From positions 6,407,001 to 6,471,000 of the forward strand of contig JANTQA010000036.1 in NCBI GenBank assembly GCA_027625915.1: DNA of 64,000 bases. The letters are read 5' to 3'. Position 1 is the first letter of the stretch; every line of letters starts with the position of its first letter. Below the pieces are notes generated by a model. The model made no database searches. It was not told where the DNA came from and saw only the letters and a program-made list of their open reading frames with translations. Source of the stretch: Anaeramoeba flamelloides. Taxonomy: Eukaryota; Metamonada; Anaeramoebidae. Shown piece by piece: positions 34,101 through 45,970 of this stretch. The translations under genes were made by a program, and so were the position numbers.

Positions 34101-37100
34101 AAATATTATTGAACAATAAATTATTAGATTTTTTACTAATGATCACAGTTAAAAATTATCATTTTGAAAAAAAAAATTAAATTCCTTTCCAAATCTAAAA
34201 ATAGAAACTCAAAATAATAGTTTTTTTGTATTTAATAATTCGTATTTAGAAACTCCAAAAGTAACTATTTTTTCATTTTTTATTTTTTAAATTTTTTACC
34301 TTTTCCAAATTTCCCTTTTTAAATTGTTTGGTTCCTTAAGTTCCTTTGGTTCCTCCTCTTTTGGTTTTTTTTAGGTATTTAGGGGGGCAAAAGGAATAAA
34401 AAATCATTATAAGAATTGGTAGACTTGGTCATGATTAGATCTTAACCTAATCAAAACTGTTCATGATCAGATCTTAAAGAAATTAATCTGGACTTATGCA
34501 AATGAAGATAACTGAATCCAACTAAATCGATCTGAAACCAACCAAAGTGAATAGAATTGTACATTTCGTATAATCTGTCGAGCCATTACCTGGACTGGTT
34601 TTTTGCTGTCGAGTCGGTATCTTGTACTGGGATTTAGTGAAAACAAGGTTTGTGAACTTGCAAAAAAAAAAAAAACAAAGCAAAGTAACTGAAAAGAGAA
34701 TTTCGAAAACCAAATCTTATTCTTAAAACCTCAGCACTTGATAGATTCAAGCCATCTATAAAGTTCTAAATTAAAACTTAATAAAGTAACCTATTTCATT
34801 TGATCTATAGTTTGTTCAAATTTTTCGATCTCTTTATTAAAGCAAATTATGGTTGATCCAAAAAAATTCAACATAAAAGGAAACAACTACCAACCCATTC
34901 AACATTTGGGTTTAAAAAAAAACTTTTCAATGAATTTTTTACTTTTTTTTTACTAGTTTTTTACTCTTCTTTCATTTCTTTCTTTTCTTTCTCTTTTTCT
35001 TGTCTTTGGTTATAAAAATTTTTTTTTACTTTTTTAAAGAAAAGATATCCTATGTGCTATAATCTTGCCTAAATTATAGCTAGGATAAAAAAACTCTAAA
35101 ATCAAGTTTAGAGTTTCTGAAAGTGCAGTAGAGTGCAGTCAAGTGGCTAGATTTTTGTTAATTTTTGAAATAAAAACAAAATTTTTGAAATTTTCAATTT
35201 ATTTCAAAAATTAAAAAAAAACTAAAGGCAGTTTTCCATAAATCAAAAGGATAGAGAAAAATCAAAACTTTTTTCTCAATTCTTTTAAATTCTGGAAAAC
35301 TTGATGAAATTTTTTTATTTAATTTCAGAAATTTTCATTTAATTTCTTAAATTAAAAAACCCTGAAGAAAAGTGCTTAGGTTTTTTTTAATTTTTGAAAT
35401 AAACCAAAAATTTTTTAAATTCTCAGTTTATTTCTCAAATTAAAAAAAACCGAACAGTAAACAAGTGAATAATTTTTTACTGCCTCTTTTATCAAAAAAA
35501 AAAAAAAAAAAAGGTTTTTATCGAAAATGGTGATAAATGCCTTTACCACATATACAACGCTTACCTTGTTTGTATTTTTTACTTTTAACTGAACTAAAGT
35601 TAAAAAAACATTAAAAAAAAAAAGGAAAAAATTTTAGTGATCTCCAAATAAAGAACATTAAAGCATCAAATCAATTTCATAATATTAGATTTATCCAACA
35701 TTTAAAAATCAAATTCTGAATTCGCATTGATGGTGTATCAACAAAATACAATAAAATGAATTATTCCAGAAATATCTTCATATGAGAAGGAAAAAATAAA
35801 ATTAATATTAATAATACTTACCGTGTCCATCATAAAGTGCAAAAAAATTTATATCTTTTGATTTTGAAGATATATTTTGTGACATTTTTATATCTATTGC
35901 ATCTTCCATTTGATCTCTATTTCCTATTGTTTCTGAATATCCAATTATAAAACGATTTTGGTTTATTAATATCGGGCGTACTTTTTTTGAATAATTTCCA
36001 TAATTAGCAAGTATTTCAGTAAAATGGGGTGTTAAATTTTTTTTTGTACATTTATTTTTCTGATTTTTATGATTATTTTTATCAAAATTTAGATTATTTG
36101 AAGTAAAATTATTGTTATTTTTATTATTGTTGTTGTTATTGTTGCCATGATTATGTTTATTATTGTTGTTGTTGTTGTTGTTGTTGCCATGATTATGATT
36201 ATTATTATTATTTTTCAATGATTTATTCATTAGATATTTATTAGTGTTTAGTAATGATCTATTATTAATATTTTTTAGAGATAAAATATTATTCTTCTTT
36301 GAACTAGAAAATGAAGGGGAATGTATCTTTGATTTTAAAGAAGAAGAAGAAGAAGATGGGGAAATGATTGGGTTTTGCAAAAAACATTGGAAATGAGAAT
36401 GATATTGATTTCCTTCTGCATGCAAAAAACGTAAATAGGGTAGATATTTTGTATAATCAAGATTTATTTTTTTTGCATTGTTAAAGGAAAGTTTTAAAGA
36501 AATCAGTCTGGTAAGATTGATAAATAAATTTGGAAGGAATTGGGAGATGTGATTGTGAGATAAATCGATCTCCCTGCAACGGGTCATTTGGCCCCATCTT
36601 TTATCACAATTTTTTAATAAATTCCCACTTAAATCTATAATTAAATAACGATCATCTATTGCTTTGTTTAAATTAAAAAATGGTTTTGGAAGTTCCTCAA
36701 TTAAATTATCACTTAAATCAATATAAAATAATGAAGGTAAGCATCCAATATCGTTTGGAATATTTTGAATGAAATTTGAACTTAAATTCAAATCTTCCAA
36801 TAATGATAATTTTGAAATCCCACTCGGAATTGAATTTATATAGCAACCACTCATATTTAAAATTTGAAGATTGCTTAACGAATAAATGATTTCTGGAAAA
36901 TTTTTGAATCTATAATAAATAATTATAGAAAAATATGATAGAATGAATATAATATATATACACTGATTAATTGTTAGGTGTTAAATTTAAAATTAGATCC
37001 TTTTACATGGTTAATATGAAATTCATCTCTAACTGGGTTAATGATGTTTCTGGTGGTTATTTGTTAAATATTTTATTCATTTCAAAATTTTTAATTTTGA

Positions 37101-40100
37101 AAAATATTTTGAATTCCTTACAAAGGTGGATAATTTTATTTTTTATACTTTTTTACTTTTTCGAAATTCCCTTCTTAAAGTTGTTTGGGTTACTTAGGTT
37201 TCTTTCATCCTCCCCTATCTTTTTTTTTTTTTAAGTGTTTGGAGAACGCAAAAGGAATAAAAAATGATTATAATAATTGATAAATTTGTTCATGGCTAGA
37301 TCTTAAACTTTTACTGATTAGATCTTAAGCAAACTGAAGTGAGCCTATGCCGGGCTGGATTAGACTGGAAACCAACTGAAGTGAACTGAATCGAATTGGA
37401 ATTTCCGTGCAATCTGTCCAGTTACCACTTGTACTGGGGTTAACTTTTGGTGAGTAAGGTGACAGTGTCTTGTACTGGGATCAACTTATATCAATTATAC
37501 TCTTCAACAAAGCAGGTGACATGATGGTAGTGATTTAGAAATTTTAAACATAATTAACATAAAAACCACAGACCCACTCAACACTTAGGAGATAAAAACA
37601 AAAACTTTTTAATTTTTTGTCTTATTTTTATTATTATTGTTCTTATTCTTGCTTTTATTTCTCTTTTTTTTGTATTGGTTTTGAAATAAAATTTTTTCTT
37701 TTCATTTTTTTAAAAAAAAAAATATCAAATGAGCTATAATCTTGCCTACATTATAGAGAAGAATAAAAAACTCTAAAATAAATTTCAAGTTTCGTAAGTT
37801 TCCGTAGAGTGCCGTCAAGTGCATTAAAAGTGCTCGTAGAGTGCCATAGAGTGCCTAGGTTTTCTTGAGGTTGTCTGTTTTATTTGTTAAATCTATCGAT
37901 TTTCGTTAGGTTTTTTTGAGTTTTCTATTTATTTGTGAAGTGCTCTAGGTTTTTTTTACTTTAGAAATAAACCGAAAATTTTAATAAATTTTCGGTTTAT
38001 TTCTAAAGTAAAAAAAACCTAACGAAAATCAATAGATTTTCTAAATAAATAGAAACCCTCAAAAAAAACTAGAACACTTCACAAATAAACAGAAAACTCG
38101 AGAAAAGCTAACGGCATTTTTTTTTTAATTTGAGAAATAAAGCGAAAATTAAATAAATTTTCTTTTAATTTCCCAAATTAAAAAAAATCTAACGACAAAC
38201 AGGGAATAATTTTGTTGAATCACCTCTCTTCAATAATAAAGCAAATAAATAAATAAATTTTTTCTTTGAAGAACGATCATTGTCGATTTTCCTATAAAAA
38301 AATACAATTTTTATTTCAAGTTCCAAAATATTTTGATGATATTGTTCGTTGATAAAAAAACAGAAGATAATTTCAAAATCATTGTAAATGTTTTTGAAAT
38401 TTAATTATGCTTACTTTTTGTGATTTGAAATAAAATTCTACTTTTTTTAATTTGAATTTAACAGTATTGGCAACAAATTGGAAAAGATTTGTGTTTCATG
38501 ATTAACCATTGTTTTAATAAACCAGATAAAAAAAATAATAAGAAAAATTTAGTCTCAGAGATGTTTAGGGATGATACGTTTTTTCAAAACTTTAGACTAT
38601 ATGAAAGATTTTTTTTTTTTCTCAGTCAATTTTTTCTGTAATCTTATTTTTTTAAAAAAAAAGTGTAATAATTTTTTTTAATTCGTTTTTTTTTTCTTTT
38701 ATTTAATTTTTTGGAAAGTATTTTAGAGAAAAATAGCATGATTACAGTGAAAAAAATTAATTTTTGAGTGTCATGTAAAATCAAAAAATGATGTCTGGAA
38801 ATAAAATGATTGATTCAAATTTTGAAAAATCGTACAAAAAAATTAAGTTTATTTGAGATGGATAAGTGAATTTAACCTTCACATTATCCTTATTAAGAAA
38901 GTCTCTCGTTGATAAATGGTTCGAAATTGAAGTAAATTCTTATTATTTAATTTTTTTCAACTTTAGTAATTTTAATGTTTTTTTTTTTAGTATTAGGGGA
39001 TATTATATTGTTTCAATTAAAATTTGTTAAATTTGAAGATTTTGATATTGTCTAAAAAAAATTTAAGAACCTAAAAATTAATCAGTGAATGTATGTTATA
39101 CAATAAATAGAAAAGAAAAAAATAGATATTAATAATATTCTCATGATTGAAAAAATAAAGAAAAATAAGAAAAAGACAAAGACAAAGACAAAGAAAAAGA
39201 AAAAGACAAAGAAAAAGAAAAAGAAAAAGAAAAAGAAAAATTAATCAATTACTTATTTGCCGAAAGATTTAAAATTTTTAAATTCTTCAATAATTGAAAT
39301 TCATTCGGTAATTCTGATAATTGATTTCCTGTTAGCTCTAATTGGTTAATATTCGAAGGTGTCTCAAATTTTAAAGGGAATTTTTTAAAAGAGTTCCATT
39401 GTAAAAAAACGATTTCCAAATTTTTCAAATCAACAAAGCCATTGGGTAAATCTGACAAATTGTTTGAAGAAAGATCGATATTTATAATCTTTTCACAATT
39501 ACTTATCGAGTCTGGAATTTCTTCCAATAAATTATTTTGTAAGAATAAGGTTTTTAATGATGCCATATTTAAAAAAAGGCTTTCGTCAATGGCCCGCAAT
39601 TGGTTACCCGCAAAATCCAATATGTGCAATTTGTTTAAGTCTTCGAAGGAGTCGTCTAAGGATTGCAGTTTATTTGCCGCAAAGTATATTTCTGTGGAAC
39701 GGTTCAAATGTTGGATGACTTTTGGGATGTGAACAAAATAATTTTGTGTCAAGCTGAGCACCTGAAGCGATTGCCAATTTGAAATGGAGTCGGGTAAATC
39801 CTTTAAGAAGTTTTGATCTAAATAAAGCTTGACTAACTTGTGGCATCGGCCGATCCCCTTGCCAATTGTCTTGATTTTGTTATCTTGGAAGAAGGCGACT
39901 TTTAAATTAATTAACAACCCTAAAAGATCTGGCAATGAGGTGAGACAATTGCCATTAAACGAGAGCCTCGTTAATTTGGTGCTGAGGTTTTGCAAAATTA
40001 TTGTCGTTGGCAGTTGTTTAAATCTGTTATAACTCAGGTCAAGCGTTTCCAAATTTATTAATTTTGAAAACGCGGTTGGTAAATTTGTTAATCTATTTTC

Positions 40101-40604
40101 AGAGATATAAAGTTTCTTTAAAGAAACACAATCGCAAACTTGCGTTGGGAATGTTTGAAACCCAAGCCTTATTAAATGCAATTGTTGTAAATTTTGTAAG
40201 CCAGTAAATTTTTTGGGTAACGAATTAATCATTGGGTTGTTCGATAACACGAGTTTCCTTAATTCCTTCAATTTGTAAATGCACGTACTTACGTTGCACA
40301 GTTTGTTATTTGACAGATCCAGGGTTTCAAGTTTTTTTAAATTTAGCACACATTCTGGAAACATTTTTAAATTGTTTGAGCGCCAATACAGATGCTCTAA
40401 TTTACCGTGTGAGGTGAGCCGTAAGGGTAAGATGCTAATTTCATTTTTGGAAATGTTTAAAGAGGTAAGGGTTGGATATTTCTTATGATCAGGTGGTAAG
40501 GTTTTTAATCCTTTGTTGGCTAGTTCGACTTTTTCCGTTTTACTTGTCTCTCGGTTGCCCATTTGAAATGTGGTTGTGTTGGTTTTGTTTATTCGAAAAT
40601 TCAA
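31173..40604 (-). CDS. LRR-PP2C protein phosphatase, three exons
   Basis: Three long frames join into one gene of 1309 residues: exons 40604-39253, 36909-35822 and 32662-31173, with donors GTAATT and GTAAGT, acceptors TATAG and TTAG, and all phases agreeing. Exon 1 and the first third of exon 2 are leucine-rich repeats (about residues 25-580, LxxLxLSxNxLxxLP type); the first junction falls inside a repeat (LNLSANK-FKNFPEII). An Asn/His-rich linker follows. The PP2C domain starts near residue 775: NRDQMEDA, then LYDGHGG across the second junction, GTTAV, NIGDSRAI, ACDGVFD and SNDNIS near 1070. All metal-binding Asp residues are present, so it should be an active Mn/Mg Ser/Thr phosphatase. An Asn/Lys-rich tail follows. 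The plan resembles PHLPP and the LRR-PP2C part of fungal adenylyl cyclase, without a cyclase domain. A second in-frame ATG at 40562 gives MGNRETSK, a plausible N-myristoylation start. Confidence 0.9.
32930..33375 (-). repeat. Hairpin-rich repeat, copy in LRR-PP2C intron 2 (minus orientation)
   Basis: A chain of palindromes: AATTTAAGAAATAAA against TTAATTTCTCAAATT (32965-33020), CAGAATTCAAAAAAGG against TTTTGAATTCTGGAAAA (33040-33105), and TTCGTTAGGTTTTTTTGAGT against ACTCAAAAAAACC. It ends at 33297-33375 in a degenerate array of CACTTGACGACACT/ACTCTACAGCATT units. The reverse complement has the same module order as 37796-38230. Confidence 0.75.
34300..35515 (+). repeat. Repeat R4, copy 1
   Basis: Aligns in order with 37135-38240. 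Shared blocks include CAAAAGGAATAAAAAAT (34388 / 37249), GATTAGATCTTAA (about 34433 / 37317), CTTGTACTGGG (34612 / 37472), GCTATAATCTTGCCTA (35056 / 37732) and a GTAGAGTGC(C/A)GTCAAGTG stretch (35126 / 37805), followed by hairpins of the AATTTGAGAAATAAAC type. It ends TCTTTTATCAAAAAA with an A run (35492-35512). No protein can be read. Confidence 0.8.
37135..38240 (+). repeat. Repeat R4, copy 2
   Basis: Same orientation as copy 1 and likewise inside an intron of the LRR-PP2C gene. The 3' third is a chain of hairpins including a perfect 35-bp-arm palindrome (37947-38020), preceded by a minisatellite of TAGAGTGCC/TCAAGTGC units (37805-37858). The end is AT/A-rich (CAAATAAATAAATAAA). Confidence 0.8.
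37947..38020. repeat. Perfect palindrome, 35-bp arms, 4-bp loop
   Basis: The left arm begins AGGTTTTTTTTACTTTAGAA and the right arm is its exact reverse complement, ending ...TAAAAAAAACCT, with loop TAAT. By eye there is no mismatch. An RNA or single strand of this would form a very stable hairpin. Confidence 0.9.
39172..39240. repeat. Purine hexamer microsatellite (GAAAAA/GACAAA)n
   Basis: About 11 repeats of AAAGAC or AAAGAA on the plus strand, that is a pyrimidine tract on the coding strand 12 bases inside intron 1 of the LRR-PP2C gene. Confidence 0.9.
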
Positions 40605-42483
40605 TTAAACCGCAAAAAAAAATAACAAAAATAAAAAAAAGAAAATGAAGAAGAAAAGAATTTTTTAAAAAATGAAAAATCTTGTTGTTCCAAAAGATAT
40701 TTTTGAAACCAGTATTGGTCCTTTAAAACAATTGGTTTTCAAGAGTAAGTTATTTTGATACATTCAAAGTGGAATCTTTGGATATTTAAAAGATCACTCA
40801 TGCAGATTGTGTTTATGGTTTGATAAAATTATAAAAGTTTACAAAATAATTAAATCCCTTTTAAAAATTTAAGGACTTTTTTATAACTTTTCTCAAGTTT
40901 CTTATTTAAAAAAAAGTGAAAACTTTTTCAGAATTAGAACTTTTTAAAAAATTATCTGTTTAAATAAAGTGAGAGCTCAACTGTGAAATCTGAGGTTGAT
41001 TTTGGAGTCTGAAGGAAAGAACTTTTTTTCAAAAAAAGATTTGTACTTGACTAAAACATGAAACTTTAAAAAAGTTTTGAGACTTGTAAAAAACATTAAA
41101 AAAAAAGTTTTTACTTTGGTAAAATTGTAGTTTTTGTATTTGAGAAATTTTTAATTGATCAATGAAAATGATTAAATTTTTCCAATTTTGAATATTTGAT
41201 ATTGAAAATAAAAATGAATTTCCTCCTGTTGTTGATAATTGTCCTAAGGATTACTAAAATTAAACTTTTTGTTTGGAATAAAATTATCTGACAATTATTA
41301 AATATTAAAGGGTCGAATGTATTTTAAATCAAAAAGTGAAGATTTTTTATAGGAAATTTCCTGAAATGTCTATGATAAGAAAATGTTTCTTCCTCTTTTT
41401 ACAAAGATGAGCATAAAAAAATATATTAATCATTCTCAAAAAAAAATATTCAAATTACTTTTAGGTATTGTCTAATAGAAGCAAGGGAAACGATTTTCAA
41501 AAATTATTCTTCTCATTTTTCACTGACTATTAAAGAGATCTGGAATTTTTTAAACTGTAATAATACTTATTGTTATATTTTTAAAGCTAATTTCACAAGA
41601 ATTGAAAAATTGAGCAATAAATATTCCAAAAAAGTCACTTTTACGAATGTTCACAATTAAATCCCAAATTTCGGAAAATTAAACTTTTCTAAAATTTTGG
41701 TTTTATGTTTTGTTTTGAATTTTATTCTGTTTCAAATAATAAATTTCATTTTTGATCTTTCTATTTGTTTTTAAATGAATAAAACATATAAAAAAAATTT
41801 TTTGAAAGTGGGTACTTTTCCCCACTACCTTTTTCGAATTACAATTGATTAGACAATTCTTTTTTTAGAATAACTTTACTACCACCCCTAATATATAATA
41901 ATAAGATATTTACTGTTAATTGGGTGGGACTTTTAATTTAATAATTATGACCAAGATCTTCTAGTGATCCATAATTATTAGAAAATCTCAATTATTTTTT
42001 TTTTTTTACCAATAAAAAATTCGAAATAATCTTCTGACTATTGTATTACAAATATTAAAATTTTGATATGAGAGTTGTTTTTTTTTTCTACATTTTTTAT
42101 TAATTAAATAAAATCAAAATCATGAGAAATGTAAAAAATTAAGATTTTTTCTTTTTATCTCAGATTCTACTTGTAATGTTTTATTATGCACTCAAAATAA
42201 AAAAAAAATAATAATAATTCTTTAGAAAATATTTTTCTCTTTATGTCTCAATCATCTTTCAGAATTAAAATTTTTTAATGATTAGTTTTAAATTATTGGT
42301 TTTTTAAATTTTTTTATAAAATATTAACTTCTTTTATTTAAATTTTCATTATTTCTTATCATTTTTTATATTTTTAAACTAATTACATCTTTAAAATTCT
42401 TAATATTAGAAAGTGGGTCTGAATAAATTATTAGAAATAAACTTGTAATTATTGATTAGATAATTATCGTAATAATAATAATG
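40605..42483. other. Upstream region of LRR-PP2C, no gene
   Basis: Divergent from nothing: the next gene to the right (porin) is on the same strand. AT-rich, no open frame over 60 codons, no repeat recognised. It should contain the LRR-PP2C promoter near 40.6-41 kb. Confidence 0.5.
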
Positions 42484-43990
42484 TTTTTTTTTTTTTTTTT
42501 TTTTTTTTATTGAACATTACTTAACAAATCTAAAAATTTAATAATAAGGAATTATTTGTTGTTCAATTATAATTGAACTCTTCTTTGTATCTTTTTTTTT
42601 TTTTTTCAATTATTTTTTCACACAACATTCATTTATCATTTTTTATTATTTCAAGATCTATATCTACTTGGTGAAAACCTGTTATTTTAATGGCTATTGA
42701 AATAAACTAAATTTCAAAAATAGGGGCAGATTTTTCATCAGAAAAACATTTCTTTATTTGTTTTTTTTTTTGAATAAAAATGTATTTTGCTAAAGTTTTT
42801 AGTGATAATAGCCAATATAGATTAATAAATAAAAATAAAATGGAATCATTTTATTTTTTGAAAGACAAATGAAAAAAGAAAATAATAATAATAATAAAGT
42901 CTGCCCCTAATTTTGAAATTTGGCTTAGATTAAAATGATTGAAGATTAATCATATTGGGTTCTTTTGGAATTTTATTTTGATCTTTATTTGGGGTTCATA
43001 ATGAACATTTTTTATTTTTTCAATTGAGTGCCGAAGGATTTTTTTTTTCAATGTTTTAGGAAAATTTATTGATTTATAAGTTTTACTTTACAAATATACC
43101 AACTATTCTTTTATATTCTTATTCTTCTAATTATTATTTATTTTGTCTTCAAATACAAATTATAAAAAATAATTGATATTTTAAAAAACAATTGGGACTA
43201 CTTTGGCAGAAAAAATGTTTATAATAGTCCGAAAAGATTAAAATAACCATGGCAATTTAATCGGAGATTTGACTGTTCAAAGGTACAGAATCACTTTTTT
43301 TATTTAAAATTACCCCAATTGGACTTTTTAAGAAAATGAAAATTAATCAAATATTATTTTTAGATTATGAGCAATAGGACACCCCCCTCTTGAATTAAAA
43401 GTTGGAAACTTTACCACATTTAGATGTGGGGCTCACAAAAAAATCCTTTTCTTAACATTCTATTCAAGTTTTTTATTTCAGGTAAGAGGATTACCGATGT
43501 AAATTCAATCAGAAAATGTATAAAATTAAATTTCTTGATTCATTATTTAATTTTTATGAATAGAATATGATTTGAATGCCTTTATAGAAAGTATGTATAT
43601 AAAAAGTTACTAAACAGTTGAAATAATCAAATTAAAAAAAAATGTAAATTTCCATTTCAAAAAAAGAAATATTTCAAAAATAATCACTATTTGAATATCT
43701 ACCTATAGTTTGAATTATTATACCCATGTTACAAAATTCCAAAATATCTTAACTTTTTTGTTATAAAAAAATATTTTAGGGATTAAACAAGTATATTTTG
43801 AACAAAAAGTAATTCTTTCAATAAATAATTCAAAAAGATTATATTTTTTCTATTTCTTGGTATTTTATGAAAAAAAAAAAAAAAAAAAAAAAAAAGATAC
43901 AAAGAAGAGTTCAATTATAATTAAATAACAAATAATTCCTTATTATTAAATTTTTAGATTTGTTAGGTAATGTTCAAAAAAAAAAAATCT
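42484..43990. mobile_element. Candidate element with 81-bp near-perfect inverted ends
   Basis: The left arm 42511-42591 and right arm 43896-43976 are reverse complements with 3 differences in 81 bases by eye (right arm starts GATACAAAGAAGAGTTCAAT). Each arm is flanked on both sides by T or A runs that are also mirror-related. The interior (1.3 kb) has no coding capacity and hosts a small TA-flanked MITE. It could be an element with long terminal inverted repeats or two head-to-head insertions of a short retroposed sequence. I cannot decide. Confidence 0.6.
42705..42925. mobile_element. Small mariner-type MITE (221 bp)
   Basis: Left end AACTAAATTTCAAAAATAGG, right end reverse-complemented AGCCAAATTTCAAAATTAGG, both continuing GGCAGA. 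TA duplicates at 42703-42704 and 42926-42927. The ends resemble those of the decayed mariner at 20380-21439. No coding capacity. Confidence 0.8.
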
Positions 43991-44249
43991 GAAAAAATGA
44001 TTTCAATTTTGAAATTTTTAATAAATAAATTTTTTCTTCTAATATATATTCAAAAACTTTGAACGCATGTAATTCACTCACCACAAATATGAGCCTTTGA
44101 TTGAAAAATAGTTTATAATTCGATCTAATTTACACCCTACCCTTCTCAATCCATTTGTGGATCTAATTCTTGAAATATTTGAATATCTCTCGCTACCTCA
44201 ATTGATTCAATAATATATTTAATTTGAATATAATGAAGTGGGAAATGGA

Positions 44250-44812
44250 CTTGAGTGTAGTTAAATGCCAACAGGTGTTGCTGGGTGCCAAGATTTTCTA
44301 TCATTTAAAAGGATCGAATAAAATCTTTGATTTCTAAAATTAAAAAAAAAACGAAACGGCCATTTTTTTAAGTCCAGGAAATAAAAACTACATTTTTCTA
44401 AATTTTCTCTTAAAAATTCAAAAATTGTAAAAAAAATTTAAGACTTTTTCTCGGGGTTTTGTGTTTTATCTATTGATTTCACAAATAAATAGAAAACTCA
44501 AGAAAAGCTAAGGAAAGTTTTTTTTTTGTAATTCTTCTTATTGTTTTGAAAATATATCCATTTTCTAATGAAAATAAACATTTGAAAAAAATATACTGGT
44601 ATTTTTCTTGAGGTTTTCTATTTTATCTATTGATTTCACTAATAAACAGAAAACCTCAAGAAAAAGTAATTACAGTTTTCCCAAAATTTGAAAAAATAGA
44701 TTAAAATTTTATATTTTAACCAATCTCTTTTGAATTCTGGAAAGCCAAATACAAAAAGGCAATACTTTTAGTACTCACTTATTCAAAGAAAAAAAAAAAA
44801 AAAAAAAGGAAC
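44250..44812 (+). repeat. Hairpin-rich repeat, copy upstream of an A run
   Basis: Starts with degenerate GAGTGTAGTTAAATGCC / TGTTGCTGGGTGCC units. It then has two palindromes built on TTGATTTCACAAATAAATAG and TTCTTGAGGTTTTCTATTTT (reverse partner AGAAAACCTCAAGAAAAA near 44649), ends TTTTGAATTCTGGAAAGCC and finally TTATTCAAAG plus an A run (to 44812). It is more diverged than 37796-38230 but has the same vocabulary. Confidence 0.65.
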
Positions 44813-45186
44813 TTTTAGAAAATTAAGATCATCACAATTTACAAATTTCTGATATTAAATTTTCTTTTTAAGGTAATATTAATTAAATTCAGATTCAGTT
44901 TGAATGTAGATTGTTTACAATATAATTTATAAAAGTTCAATTAACAAAAAATAAATATTTTTTTGTCTTTTTGAATAATCAAAAATGTATTAATTTTAAA
45001 AACTAAAAAGTTATTTTATTTATATCGTTCTCCTTTTACATAATATTTTATTTATTATTTTTTTTCTTCTCAAAATAATCTAAATTATTTTCTAAATAAA
45101 TAAATTTAAACTAATTAACAAAAAAATCAGTTAATTAATAATAATCAATCAATAAAAAAATTAATTAATTAATCAAATAATATACA

Positions 45187-45926
45187 TTAATATAATGTAT
45201 TAATATTTAAGCCCACCCCAAATTTATGGGCTGTCAAATCTGTAGCTTGGAAGACATCAAAGAGCCCAGTAAAGGAAAGCTCTACGTGGTCATAAACCTG
45301 CCTCGATATGGAAAGACCAACTAGCCCCGATGAATGAAAGCCAGCTGAGAATTTTGTTTTTTTGTTGATGGAACTTGACAATACACCTTGGAATTGCGTT
45401 TTTTTCGTTGGCACTTTAATGGAGGCTTGTAAAGAGATCGAAATGCTTGGACTTAGTTTGGTCCAAAGAGAGAAATCAATATTCTTACCGAATTCCTTCA
45501 CGGCGGAATGGAGAACAAAGTCCTCAGAGATTTTGTATTCTAATTTTGCAATGGCGTGTGTGACGCCCATGTTTTTATAATTCATACGGAGTAAGGCACC
45601 AAAGCCAAGCGACGATATGCTACTCCCACCAGTGACGGTAAGATGATTAGACATCGCATCAGCGGTTGCTACTAAGGCAAATGCTTGATTTTGGTATGCG
45701 GCTGAGGGTATGATGGTTATTGGTTTGGTGCGTGCTAATAGTCGGGAAACAAGAAGAGAATTAACAAGAAAGGAAAAGAATAAAAAATTTTGAAACAAAG
45801 AGTTTAATTTTACGAAACAATTTTTCAGAATTAAAGCAAAAAGTTTTGAACGAATTAGTTTTCCATTTTTGGTGATTTTGTGCAACAGAAAGTTAATTCA
45901 AAAAAATTTTTAGAAAGTAAAAAAGG

Positions 45927-45970
<44 letters not shown>

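Larger units (their letters stand above)
32663..35821 (-). other. LRR-PP2C intron 2, 3.16 kb
   Basis: Splits the DGHG codon of the PP2C metal motif (phase 1). It contains a hairpin-rich repeat (32930-33375) and the first copy of the 1.1-1.2 kb repeat R4 (34300-35515). Confidence 0.87.
36910..39252 (-). other. LRR-PP2C intron 1, 2.34 kb
   Basis: Splits a Lys codon in the LRR array (phase 2). It contains the second R4 copy (37135-38240) and, next to the donor, a purine-rich hexamer repeat (39172-39240). Confidence 0.87.

Noticed and set aside
37947-38020. Intrinsic bacterial-type terminator
   Set aside because: It has hairpin shape only; it lies inside an intron of a eukaryotic gene within a dispersed repeat.
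39442-40488. Plus-strand frames across the LRR exon
   Set aside because: Antisense shadows of leucine-rich repeats.
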